This document shows, in pieces, positions 24,704 through 33,601 of a stretch of DNA of 60,588 nucleotides. Each line of letters opens with the position of its first letter. The first letter of the stretch is position 1. The DNA is from Candidatus Dojkabacteria bacterium (GTDB lineage Bacteria; Patescibacteriota; Dojkabacteria; B142; WJKM01), in the NCBI GenBank assembly GCA_014729085.1, contig WJKM01000011.1, positions 110,264-170,851 of the forward strand. Reading direction: 5' to 3'. The notes beneath the pieces are model-generated. The model searched no databases and was not told the DNA's origin. It saw only the letters and a list, made by a program, of their open reading frames with translations. Position numbers and translations under genes: made by a program.

Positions 24704-25939
24704 ATGAAAGATACAATAATTCATTGGTTGAAAAATGAGAACTCACGTAAATCCGGTAATTACGTACACGACTTTCTAACTGTAGAAATCTCAGATCAAG
24801 TAAGAAATTTTCACCAAAAACTTGAGGGTTTTAAACAAACACCTCTTCTCCATCTTTCCGATTTATCGAAAGAACTCGGAGTAGGTGGAGTATGGGTAAA
24901 AGATGAAGGAAAAAGAAATGAATTAAAATCTTTTAAAGCTCTTGGAGGTTCTTGGGCAATCTTTCAACATCTAAAAAAATGTTTGGGAATTCCAGAAGAT
25001 CGAGAAATCGGTTTTGATGAGCTTGGGAGATTATTAAAAGAGAAAAACAAAGATATTGTATTTTGTACTGCTACAGATGGTAACCATGGGGCAGGTGTCG
25101 CGTGGGCCGCACAAAAACTCAACCAAAAAGCCAAAATTTATTTTCCTCAAGAAACAGTAAAGGCAAGATTAGACAGAGTAAGGAGTTTAGGCGCAGATGT
25201 AATTGTTGTTCCTGATAACTATGATATAGCAGTGGAAAAAGCATTCAGTGATGCTAAAGAAAATGGGTGGACGATAATCTCAGATACTGCCTGGGAAGGC
25301 TATGAAGAAATTCCCAAATGGGTAATTCAAGGTTATACAACTTTAACTAATGAAGCACAAGAACAGCTCAATAAAAAGGGAATAGATAAACCAACGCACA
25401 TCTTTATCCAGGCAGGTGTTGGTTCGTTAGCCTCGGGTGTGGTTGGATACTATTCATCTCTTCTAAAAGAAGAAATGCCAATAACTGTTATTGTTGAACC
25501 TGAAAATGCCGACTGTATATTCTCTTCTCTTGAACAAAAAGATGGAAAAATCCATCAAATTGGAGGGGATTTACAGACAATTATGGCAGGCCTCTCTTGT
25601 GGAAGACCTAACCCCATCGCCTATGAAGTTCTATGGAATTTAGGTGACTATTCAGTAAGGTGTTCAGACTTTGTTGCAGCAAAAGGTATGCGCATTGCAG
25701 CAGCCCCCGCAGGAAATGATCCAAGCTTTATAGCAGGAGAATCTGCCGTTGTTGGTCTAGGACTGCTTTCATTTATTCAAAAATCCGAACAGCTTCAAGA
25801 TCTGAAAAAAGAACTACAGCTAAATAAGGACTCTCAGGTTTTAATTATCAGCACTGAAGGAGACACAGACCCAGTAAACTATCAACATGTAGTATGGGAT
25901 GGGGTTTATCCTACGCCTAAAAAATATCTTAATTATTAA
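24704..25939 (+). CDS. ygeX: diaminopropionate ammonia-lyase
   Basis: PLP enzyme that splits 2,3-diaminopropionate into pyruvate and ammonia. 411 aa, close to E. coli YgeX. The PLP lysine is in ELKSFKALGGSWAIF (about 66-80), the phosphate-binding loop is in CTATDGNHGAGVAWAA (about 124-139), and the C-terminal STEGDTDPVNYQ is typical of the family. The start has no Shine-Dalgarno but sits after an A-rich leader like its neighbours. Its product could feed the carbamoyltransferase or energy metabolism in the same operon. Confidence 0.93.
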   Translation: MKDTIIHWLKNENSRKSGNYVHDFLTVEISDQVRNFHQKLEGFKQTPLLHLSDLSKELGVGGVWVKDEGKRNELKSFKALGGSWAIFQHLKKCLGIPEDREIGFDELGRLLKEKNKDIVFCTATDGNHGAGVAWAAQKLNQKAKIYFPQETVKARLDRVRSLGADVIVVPDNYDIAVEKAFSDAKENGWTIISDTAWEGYEEIPKWVIQGYTTLTNEAQEQLNKKGIDKPTHIFIQAGVGSLASGVVGYYSSLLKEEMPITVIVEPENADCIFSSLEQKDGKIHQIGGDLQTIMAGLSCGRPNPIAYEVLWNLGDYSVRCSDFVAAKGMRIAAAPAGNDPSFIAGESAVVGLGLLSFIQKSEQLQDLKKELQLNKDSQVLIISTEGDTDPVNYQHVVWDGVYPTPKKYLNY

Positions 25940-25957
25940 GCTTAAATTTAATCAAGT

Positions 25958-27355
25958 ATGAAAAATCAAAATCAAATCGAAAAGTCAGAAAACCTGACTG
26001 ACTATATGATTTCCTTTTTATCAGACATGATTAAGGCTGGAAAGTCTGAAGGTGGTACAAGTGGGAGAGAAAGAGATAGAGCCAAACTTTTAGAACAGAA
26101 ACTACTTGAAATTACAAAGAATGTACACATAGATAAATTTGGAAATGTTTGTGGAGCTATTGGCGAATTGGAAAGTCCGAACCAAATCATTTGGTTTATA
26201 GGCCATATAGATACCGTAGCCAAAGGTGCTTGGGAAGATGCTTTTGTACCTAAAATTGAAGACGGCAAACTATATGGAAGAGGTTCCTCAGACCAGCTTG
26301 CTGGTGTTGTTTCGTCAGTAGGGGCTCTAAAGATACTTAAAGATGAAGAAAAACACTTGAAAAGTAAAGGCCTGAAAGTCGTTGTAATGGGTAACCCCCA
26401 TGAAGAAGACTGCGAAGGAGAAAGCATTAAATTTCTATTGAAAGAGGTAAAAGATAATGCCAGTAAAATTCCATTCTGGTTAAAAGGACTGCCTGACACC
26501 ATCGTAACTACGGAACCAACTTCAACTAAAAATGGCCTACCGAGACCATACTTTGGTCATAGAGGCAGATATTTATATCAGATGGGTATAAAAGGAGAAA
26601 CAGGACACGCGTCAATTCCAGTAGAAGTACCTGCTGCTGAGGTTCTAACCAAATCAGTCGCAAATATTTTCAAAAAAGTTAAAGGCTTTGATTCCCCTAA
26701 ATTTGGAAAAGACACCTATGCTTTTACAACCGGAGAAATTACATCCCCAAGTTTTAATGCACATACAGAAATTGCAAAATGGAATATTGACTTTAGAATT
26801 GCTCCTACATCCACACCGGAAAGTATTCTCAAGGACATGCAGAAATGTATACTGGAAACCAGAAAAGAGATTGCTGAAGAAAAAAATGTTGAGTTGGAGA
26901 AAGTACCGCAAATTGGATTTGAAATAGTAAGTCCTAAATATAAAACATATACCGGTTTCATATTTACTGGACTTCAAGAGCTTCCAGGGCCCTGGCTTCC
27001 TTTAACAAGTAATCTAAGAAAACTTGCATTAGAGGTTTATAAAGACCTATTTGAAATAGATCCTCCCTACGATAAGCCAAATACAAATCTACCAGACAAA
27101 GATGAGTATAGCCCTGAAGAGGGAGATTTAACAATCAGAGATTTTTATAATTTTTCAACTGATTTAACAGCAATTGCCCAGCTGAGGAGAAAGGCTAAGA
27201 AAGGAAAGAAAACTCAAAACATTGAATATATGGGGCTAGGCTCGGGTGTTGAGGAGCAGGCTCACCGTGAAAATGAATGGTGCCCAATCAGCTCACTTGC
27301 AAATGCAACTGCTTATTATGTTGCGTTAGTTTTGAGATTAGGTGAAGAAAAATAA
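25958..27355 (+). CDS. ygeY: YgeY-family M20 metallohydrolase
   Basis: 465 aa. Metal-binding motifs of the M20 family are in order: GHIDTVAKG (His and Asp), GRGSSDQLAGV (bridging Asp), NPHEEDCEG (Glu pair) and a C-terminal GSGVEEQAHRENEWCP (His). The small dimerisation domain occupies about 205-330 (GHRGRYLYQMGIKGETGHAS at its start). YgeY proteins are described as linked to selenium metabolism in some genomes, but no selenium genes are visible here. Probable role: hydrolysis of a small amide or peptide in the same pathway as YgeW and YgeX. Confidence 0.92.
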   Translation: MKNQNQIEKSENLTDYMISFLSDMIKAGKSEGGTSGRERDRAKLLEQKLLEITKNVHIDKFGNVCGAIGELESPNQIIWFIGHIDTVAKGAWEDAFVPKIEDGKLYGRGSSDQLAGVVSSVGALKILKDEEKHLKSKGLKVVVMGNPHEEDCEGESIKFLLKEVKDNASKIPFWLKGLPDTIVTTEPTSTKNGLPRPYFGHRGRYLYQMGIKGETGHASIPVEVPAAEVLTKSVANIFKKVKGFDSPKFGKDTYAFTTGEITSPSFNAHTEIAKWNIDFRIAPTSTPESILKDMQKCILETRKEIAEEKNVELEKVPQIGFEIVSPKYKTYTGFIFTGLQELPGPWLPLTSNLRKLALEVYKDLFEIDPPYDKPNTNLPDKDEYSPEEGDLTIRDFYNFSTDLTAIAQLRRKAKKGKKTQNIEYMGLGSGVEEQAHRENEWCPISSLANATAYYVALVLRLGEEK

Positions 27356-27387
27356 AAAAAATAACTTGTGAATTGCATAGATACACC

Positions 27388-27639
27388 CTAAGATAAAATC
27401 ATACACGGAGGAGTTTCTCCATCCGGTATCATGCACGTTTTATAGAGATTTCTATTCAATGACTGCAAATCTCCCTGGGAAAATCCACATTCTCTGCACA
27501 AGTGTGTTTCTACTTCCGGAGAAGACATGGTTACATGTATGGGGTTTGGGTTAAGGGGTATATTGGGGACGAGATAGTCTAGATGAATCCATCCTGATTC
27601 CTGTCCTGGTATATTGACTTGTTTTGCTCCTTCTGGCAT
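27388..27639 (-). CDS. hypothetical Cys-containing small protein
   Basis: 83 aa from the ATG at 27639, which has AAAGGAG just upstream (3-nt spacing); an upstream TTG would give 90 aa. The C-terminal half has four Cys (LCRECG, TCMIPDG, PPCMIL) that might bind metal. No family recognised. It overlaps nothing if the neighbouring Sel1 frame begins after 27660. Confidence 0.5.
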   Translation of the reverse strand: MPEGAKQVNIPGQESGWIHLDYLVPNIPLNPNPIHVTMSSPEVETHLCRECGFSQGDLQSLNRNLYKTCMIPDGETPPCMILS

Positions 27640-27661
27640 ATTCTCCTTTAATTTTGTCAAT

Positions 27662-27961
27662 AATAGAATAAAATGGTGCAGAAAAGCTGCTGAACAAAAT
27701 CAGGTAAGAGCTGTTTTTAACATGGGAGCGTTTCATGCTACCGGACAAGGAGTAGAAATGAGTATGGAGAAGGCCGTTGAATACTATAAGAAAGCATCAG
27801 AACTGGGACATGGTAAAGCCAGTGCCATCCTCGGCGTGATGTACAAAAAAGGCAGTGGACTTACACAAGATGATAAACTTGCAGAAAAATATTTCCAAAA
27901 ATCTGAAAATCAAGGTTATGATTTGATACCGCTATTATCTGCTCAGGGCATAGAAAGATAG
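27662..27961 (+). pseudogene. truncated Sel1-repeat protein
   Basis: The open frame begins inside a Sel1 repeat (KWCRKAAEQNQVRAVFNMG) and continues through a second one (AVEYYKKASELGHGKASAILG) and part of a third (AEKYFQKSENQGYD). Sel1-like repeats are alpha-alpha scaffolds for protein binding. No in-frame ATG precedes the first repeat, and the upstream DNA belongs to the opposite-strand gene, so the 5' half seems lost. A TTG at 27614 or the ATG at 27721 could still start a short product. Most likely a remnant. Confidence 0.6.
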
Positions 27962-28191
27962 TTAGTGAGTTAATGCAAAAGATCAAACTAATCATCATTA
28001 TAATGAAAAGTGATTGCTATGCTTTATGATCTTGTAAAAAGAAACAAGATTGCTGATCAAATCCATGGTGAGACAAAACAGCTAGGAGATATGTAACCGA
28101 AGTTCAGCCTATCAATGGAGTGTAATCAGCAAAGATTCTTTCCTTGAGTTGACAATTTTTTATGTTTTATAACTAACTGAGTCTGGTGCCT

Positions 28192-31100
28192 CTAACCTAC
28201 ACCATTGCTACTTGTATTGCTAATTATGGTAAAACTGTCTATCACCTCTTCGTAAAAATCTTCGGGTAGAGAAAGCTCTTGTGGAATTGCTCCATTTGGA
28301 TGTGAAAAAACTATGTTTTGATTGTTTCCTTGATAAAGTGTTTCATAGAGATCTCCCATTGGGCTGTCAGTTACTTCTATTTGATATTGTTCGTCGTTTA
28401 GTACAGAGATGTTAAAAAGGCCATATTCACCCTTCCCGCAATTTATATCCTCAGAGTTTCGTGCTTCTTCTAGTTGAATACAATAATCAAAAGATGCCAA
28501 AGCCCATTCGGGATTAGTTTCCTTCAACTCCACATTAGGAGCAAATTCACCTAGAAAAACTGAATAATTATATTCTGAATTTTCCACAAACCCCATAACT
28601 TCAGGATCTGGTATATTAGCCGGATCTTCAGTTTGCTCATATGTATTAGAATTATTGCCCTCATCGTTCTGAGTTTCTATTGTTGGACTAGATTCCGATG
28701 TATCACCATAAAATTCATTAGATGAATCAGCCGGACATACACCACCATCTCCAATAAGCCAGCTAAATATGGATATCGAACTTAATGAGCAGCCAATACA
28801 TACTCCTAAAATCAGAAATATTATGCCTATAATTCTCGTCTTTTTATCTTTCCGAAGTATTATAAAGAGAACAATACCCCCTGATAAGACTAGTAATCCT
28901 CCACAAATTAAGAATACTCCCCAAATACCGAGACTACTGTCTGTGCACTGGATATATCCACCAACTCCTTCATCTCTCCTTTCCGTAAAATCAGATATGA
29001 AATTAAGTGTTGCATCTACCGAGCCTAGCTTAGAATCAACAACTTCTTTTTCAGCCTTATATGTTTTCTCCCCAATTTTTATATCGGCACCTTTCTCAGT
29101 ACTAGAGAAGTCGAAATTTGCAGATGTTTCAGTTGATATTGGGATATCTGTGTATGAATAAGTCTCAAATTGATTTTCTCCATTCGGTATCGATTTATGA
29201 ATTTCAGCTTTGCCTGAGTCAATTCCAAACATTTCCACTGTATAATCACCATCCTTAGGCAAAGTAAAGTAAGAGAATATCTCTTGCTCATTTAAAAGTC
29301 TAAGATCTGGTAATAACTCTGGGATTTCATTAATTAAATTACCTTCTTTATCAATTCCAACTTTTTTACCAGTTGTATTATCTGTGACTAAAACTCTAAC
29401 AGGACAATCAACTATAACTTCAACTTTATTAAATCTTCGACTATAAATTAGTTCCTGAATTATATAACTTTTATGATTGATAAGTTCATTTTCGTATTTA
29501 GAGGCAAGTTCAAAATTTCTTTCCTGTTTTGATTTATTAATTTTATTCTGAATGCTTGAAAGGCTTGAATCAATTCTATTTCTCATTTCGCTACTTAAGC
29601 TGTCGTAAAATTTTTGTTCGGAAGAATTCAATTTATTGACCATTTTATCGGGCATTCTATATTCTTTATTACATGCAGGGTAGTATGGATGTTGGGCACA
29701 GGCAACATCTGCCACTATCCCCCACCCTGACCAAACTTTCATAGGGTACACATTATGATTATTCATAAGCCAAGGATCAAGAACCATACCATTTTCTTCC
29801 CAATTTGTTCCCTTAGGATAAATCATCACAGCCTCATGAGCTGGAATATTTGTCGTTACGGGTGAATAATCAAAGTAGCTTATTATTTTTCTTTCAGTTG
29901 CATCATTACTCCATCTCATTGAATTAAACATATGGGTGATTTTTGTTTGAAAAGAACCACATGTATATGGATCATACTGTTGGCTAATTTTGTCATACAC
30001 ATTTTTTACAGCTGTTAAATCTGGTTTACCGAGATTTAATTTTTCTCCAATCCAACCACCTCCAGATTCCAATTTTTGGAAGAACCAGCTATATGCATCG
30101 GCAAAACCTTTTGGGGCATTATTTCGCATACCAGTAAAATATAATTGAAAGCTCGCTGTACCCTCAGGATAATATGGATTTAATTTAATGTGGTTTGAAT
30201 ATCTATAACGAATTTCCTCTAGTGCTTGTTGATAGCTCACATTCCTTGCACAGTCAGATGGACAGTTTGCATTTGTTTCCCTTTCTTCGCATTCCCAGTT
30301 TCCACAATTAACACTGACAGAAGGGATGAGTTTAATTTTAGAGGATTTGCTCCCATTCTTATGCTCGACTTTAATAAATACATAGCCACCCTCAAAATCA
30401 ATGTACTGTTCATCAGTTTTATATGTGAATCTAAATTCTCCTTTTGAATTTGTTTTTCCCGATTTTGGATCAACACTTCCTTCCTTATCATCTTCAATCT
30501 TATTATTTTCATCTTCAATGGAAACTTTCAATTCTTCGTTTTCAGAAGTTTCTCCATTTACAATAACTCTAACAATAAATTCTTGTTTTGTTACTCCATC
30601 TGCAGTCATCTCAATTTCTTGTGGATTCAATGTGATTGACCATTCACAACTAGCTTCACAAATTCCACCACAATCAACCCCCTCTTCTCCTTCATCTTTA
30701 TCTCCGTTTGTACAAGGGTCATCAGGTGGAGTCATAGTGGGTTCGTCTTCCGAATCATCTACATCAATATCATCTGTAACTACGCACTTTGAACCAACCC
30801 AGCTAGCATTGGAATTACATTCACATCCATCATCTGCACCATAGTTGTAATGAGCCGCTCCAAAAATTCTTTGACAACATCCATCGTCCCCACAGATACA
30901 TTCTCTTTGTTCAAAACTTGCAGTATAGTCTAAACCACAAACACAAAGATCATTCTGAACTACCGCTCCCGCCATACAACTGCAGCCACTGTTGGTTTCA
31001 TTAGAATTATGTATAGCGTCACCCCAAAGAGCCTGACAACAGGAATCTGATTGACAAAGACATTTTGACCCTGTCCACACTGATCCTCCCGCACATCCAC

Positions 31101-31692
31101 ATCCATCGTCCCCATCACCATTCCAAGTAGAGTTTGCACCAAAAAGTCTATCACAGCAAGACTCATCTGCACATATGCATATACCATTTGAGTGCCTTGT
31201 ATAATCGCCCCCACAAGGAGGATATACAAATTTTTGCAAACTAGCATCCCATACAGCACCTTCCTTAGGTCTACAAGTATCTTCGTTAGTGCTTAGATAT
31301 GATGAATCATAATAGGATTCACCATACTTTGAGGTGCAGCAGCTATCTGTTGCACACACACATACATTTCCTGCATTAGGAGTTTCATTTGATGCACAAT
31401 TTGGTTGAGAACATTTTTGTGCACATTCACTTGTATCATCAAATTGAGTTCTATAGCATCCGAAACCTGAACATTTGCAAGGACCGTTTGCAGGATCTGC
31501 ACACGATGGCGATCCTGAATAATTTTCAGTATCATATGTGGAAGAAACATCTTTACCAATTCCAAGGCAAGAACATTTGCATACACAATCAAGATAAGCT
31601 TGATCTTCCTGTGCTTTAATTGAGCTTATATGAAAAAAAATAAACAAGAGAACTATAGAAAAGAAGAAAATAAAAAATTTTTTATATTGCAT
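28192..31692 (-). CDS. giant cysteine-rich surface protein with Ig-like and cysteine-peptidase-like domains
   Basis: 1166 aa. The signal peptide (about 1-27) ends at IKAQ. A Cys-rich region (about 34-305) has at least four units of the form C-x-C-x4-CC-x3-4-[YFW]G (near 111-124, 172-185, 211-224, 265-278). DPCTNGDKDEGEEGVDCGG (about 325-343) and CGNWECEERETNANCPSDC (about 463-481) are known Cys-rich linkers of secreted proteins. Between them an invasin-like Ig fold (about 350-455) starts WSITLNPQEIEM. Residues about 490-670 hold YTCGSFQ (C578), PAHEAVMIYP (H619) and MVLDPW (D639), fitting a papain/transglutaminase-like triad. Two membrane helices lie near 935-1005. An adhesin or surface enzyme is likely. 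Confidence 0.85.
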   Translation of the reverse strand: MQYKKFFIFFFSIVLLFIFFHISSIKAQEDQAYLDCVCKCSCLGIGKDVSSTYDTENYSGSPSCADPANGPCKCSGFGCYRTQFDDTSECAQKCSQPNCASNETPNAGNVCVCATDSCCTSKYGESYYDSSYLSTNEDTCRPKEGAVWDASLQKFVYPPCGGDYTRHSNGICICADESCCDRLFGANSTWNGDGDDGCGCAGGSVWTGSKCLCQSDSCCQALWGDAIHNSNETNSGCSCMAGAVVQNDLCVCGLDYTASFEQRECICGDDGCCQRIFGAAHYNYGADDGCECNSNASWVGSKCVVTDDIDVDDSEDEPTMTPPDDPCTNGDKDEGEEGVDCGGICEASCEWSITLNPQEIEMTADGVTKQEFIVRVIVNGETSENEELKVSIEDENNKIEDDKEGSVDPKSGKTNSKGEFRFTYKTDEQYIDFEGGYVFIKVEHKNGSKSSKIKLIPSVSVNCGNWECEERETNANCPSDCARNVSYQQALEEIRYRYSNHIKLNPYYPEGTASFQLYFTGMRNNAPKGFADAYSWFFQKLESGGGWIGEKLNLGKPDLTAVKNVYDKISQQYDPYTCGSFQTKITHMFNSMRWSNDATERKIISYFDYSPVTTNIPAHEAVMIYPKGTNWEENGMVLDPWLMNNHNVYPMKVWSGWGIVADVACAQHPYYPACNKEYRMPDKMVNKLNSSEQKFYDSLSSEMRNRIDSSLSSIQNKINKSKQERNFELASKYENELINHKSYIIQELIYSRRFNKVEVIVDCPVRVLVTDNTTGKKVGIDKEGNLINEIPELLPDLRLLNEQEIFSYFTLPKDGDYTVEMFGIDSGKAEIHKSIPNGENQFETYSYTDIPISTETSANFDFSSTEKGADIKIGEKTYKAEKEVVDSKLGSVDATLNFISDFTERRDEGVGGYIQCTDSSLGIWGVFLICGGLLVLSGGIVLFIILRKDKKTRIIGIIFLILGVCIGCSLSSISIFSWLIGDGGVCPADSSNEFYGDTSESSPTIETQNDEGNNSNTYEQTEDPANIPDPEVMGFVENSEYNYSVFLGEFAPNVELKETNPEWALASFDYCIQLEEARNSEDINCGKGEYGLFNISVLNDEQYQIEVTDSPMGDLYETLYQGNNQNIVFSHPNGAIPQELSLPEDFYEEVIDSFTIISNTSSNGVG

Positions 31693-32536
31693 CAGTATAT
31701 TATACTAGAAATTAAATATCTATAAATATATTATGCCTCTAAATCAATTCAATCGCAATGATTTTAATTAAGAGAAAAAAATTACACTTACACTGAAAAC
31801 TCACTAACTGGGCAACCGACTTGTTACTCCATACCAGCTGTCTTCAATAAAACCTACAATCACATACCCCATGAGGAAATGCAGAATCATCAGTCAAAAA
31901 TTTCGTTGGGGGAGAGGGCGGAAGTGCTAAATCAGCTCTAAATAAAGCAGATATAGGCTTCATCTTTTGTTCTTCGCGAATATCAACGTTATGTTAATTA
32001 CAGTACTAATTGAAGCACATTTGAGTTGGTTTTTGATGTAAGGATCTATGCGTTTATTTTGTTTAAAGAAGTTAAGAATTTCTTTGTTGAGGCATTTTGT
32101 TTTTGTATATACTTCGAGATTGTGGAAATCGAATATAAATAATTCGATAATAAGTAAACTCCAAAAGTATCTAAATTCATAAATATACTTGCACTCTATC
32201 GTAACGCAAATTTGAATGATTTTAACTAAGAAGATATTAGATGGATTTATAAATTCGGTGAAGAAAGATTACAAAAACAAATTACGAATTATAAATTACT
32301 CAAATTTTTTGCGGATTTAAACTTTAATCTTCGAATTTGTAATTTGTGTGTGTAATTTGTAGTTGGGGAAATTTTTTGTCAACAAAAAATTGGTGGAGAA
32401 TAGTGAACGATGTTGGAAATATGTTGAAAATTACCAAATACATTAAACTTTCTACTGATATAGGACTAATCGAAAAAAGAAGTGCTTTTCTAAGCTAAAG
32501 CGAGAAGAGGACATGGAACGGTAAATTTTAATCATT
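31693..32536. other. 844-nt gap without genes
   Basis: No credible ORF on either strand. It is AT-rich and contains partial repeats of ACAAATTAC/GTAATTTGT type around 32276-32362 that can pair with each other, and the left copy of a 20-nt direct repeat (32400-32419) shared with the other side of mcrBC. It may be decayed mobile DNA. Confidence 0.4.
32400..32419 (+). repeat. left copy of direct repeat flanking mcrBC
   Basis: ATAGTGAACGATGTTGGAAA. The copy at 37026-37045 matches 18 of 20 bases in the same orientation. The two copies enclose exactly the mcrB-mcrC pair and no other gene. Confidence 0.5.
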
Positions 32537-33598
32537 CTAATCATTTACCAATGCTAATAATCTTTCATGAATAACATGCCAATCTTTATTTAAATCGACT
32601 GTCTTTATACTTACCTTTTGTCCCTGAATCTTATACTCCAAATTCAATTCCCTATCTATTGTAGGGTATAACAACATCCCTTGGACTTCTTGTCCGGGAA
32701 ATTCTTCTTTATAATTCTTAATATAAGCAAAAATTTGATATAGATTATTTGAATCAATAATCATTTTGTCGTAGTGTTTTTTTAAAGTAGTCTTATAAAA
32801 CTTAGTATCGATTATGTACTTTATTTCCCCACAACTAATCGAAATATCTGTTTTCATCTTTGGGAGATACTGCTTAGAAAAACCAAAAACAGGTTCATCA
32901 AGAATCCATTCAATAGCCTCAGAACGCACATTTGAATCTGGAAATTTCTTATAAAGTTCAATTTCATAGAAATTTCTTACGAAATTCTCAAAAACCATAG
33001 CCATTGTAGATTCCTCTTTCACGAAATTCCTGAATTTAATCTTTCCATCTTCCTCATCTAAAAATAAATTTTTTAGAATTACTTCACAAATGTTTAATAA
33101 AAACTCATAGAAACTATTATTTCTATCTATACGGACCATTTTGAAATGTTTCTTCTGGATTTCGATTTCATCAACTTCCCGAAGATACCTATAATACCCC
33201 ACTAAACTTGCTTTTATCTCAGTATCAATTTCCTTTGAACTTAATAACTTTCTTATTGTAGATTTGATAATTTTATTAGGTAAGATATTAATACTAAACT
33301 CATCAAATTCACAATGTAGAGATGCCTTTATAAAGCTTAGCGAGTTAAATGTTTCATTGAAAATAATCTTTCCTTTTACACCTTTAATCTCCTGATTATT
33401 TAAAATATAATTTTTTTGAAACCCCTTCTTATACAGATAATTTAACCCATTTGCTAAAACTTTAGCGAAGAGATTTATCAAATCGGTATTTTCATACGAA
33501 CTAATCGAGGCAATTTCAGATTCAGGCAGTTTTTTCCATGCGTATGAAAGCATGAAGTATATATTTTTTATTGGTATTGTTGTAATCTTCGTTTCCAT
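32537..33598 (-). CDS. mcrC: McrC nuclease subunit of an McrBC restriction system
   Basis: 353 aa, normal size. The N-terminal region contains IPIKNIYFMLSYAW, typical of McrC proteins. The PD-(D/E)xK nuclease core lies at about 255-285: PKMKTDISISCG then YIIDTKFYK (Asp, Asp-x-Lys). Together with the McrB motor it cuts DNA bearing modified bases. It begins 4 nt after the mcrB stop, so translation is probably coupled. Confidence 0.93.
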   Translation of the reverse strand: METKITTIPIKNIYFMLSYAWKKLPESEIASISSYENTDLINLFAKVLANGLNYLYKKGFQKNYILNNQEIKGVKGKIIFNETFNSLSFIKASLHCEFDEFSINILPNKIIKSTIRKLLSSKEIDTEIKASLVGYYRYLREVDEIEIQKKHFKMVRIDRNNSFYEFLLNICEVILKNLFLDEEDGKIKFRNFVKEESTMAMVFENFVRNFYEIELYKKFPDSNVRSEAIEWILDEPVFGFSKQYLPKMKTDISISCGEIKYIIDTKFYKTTLKKHYDKMIIDSNNLYQIFAYIKNYKEEFPGQEVQGMLLYPTIDRELNLEYKIQGQKVSIKTVDLNKDWHVIHERLLALVND

Positions 33599-33601
33599 AC
33601 T

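Noticed and set aside
31293-31619. ORFs in other frames over the Cys-rich region of the 1166-aa gene
   Set aside because: Shadows produced by the repeated TGT/TGC codons of the real gene.
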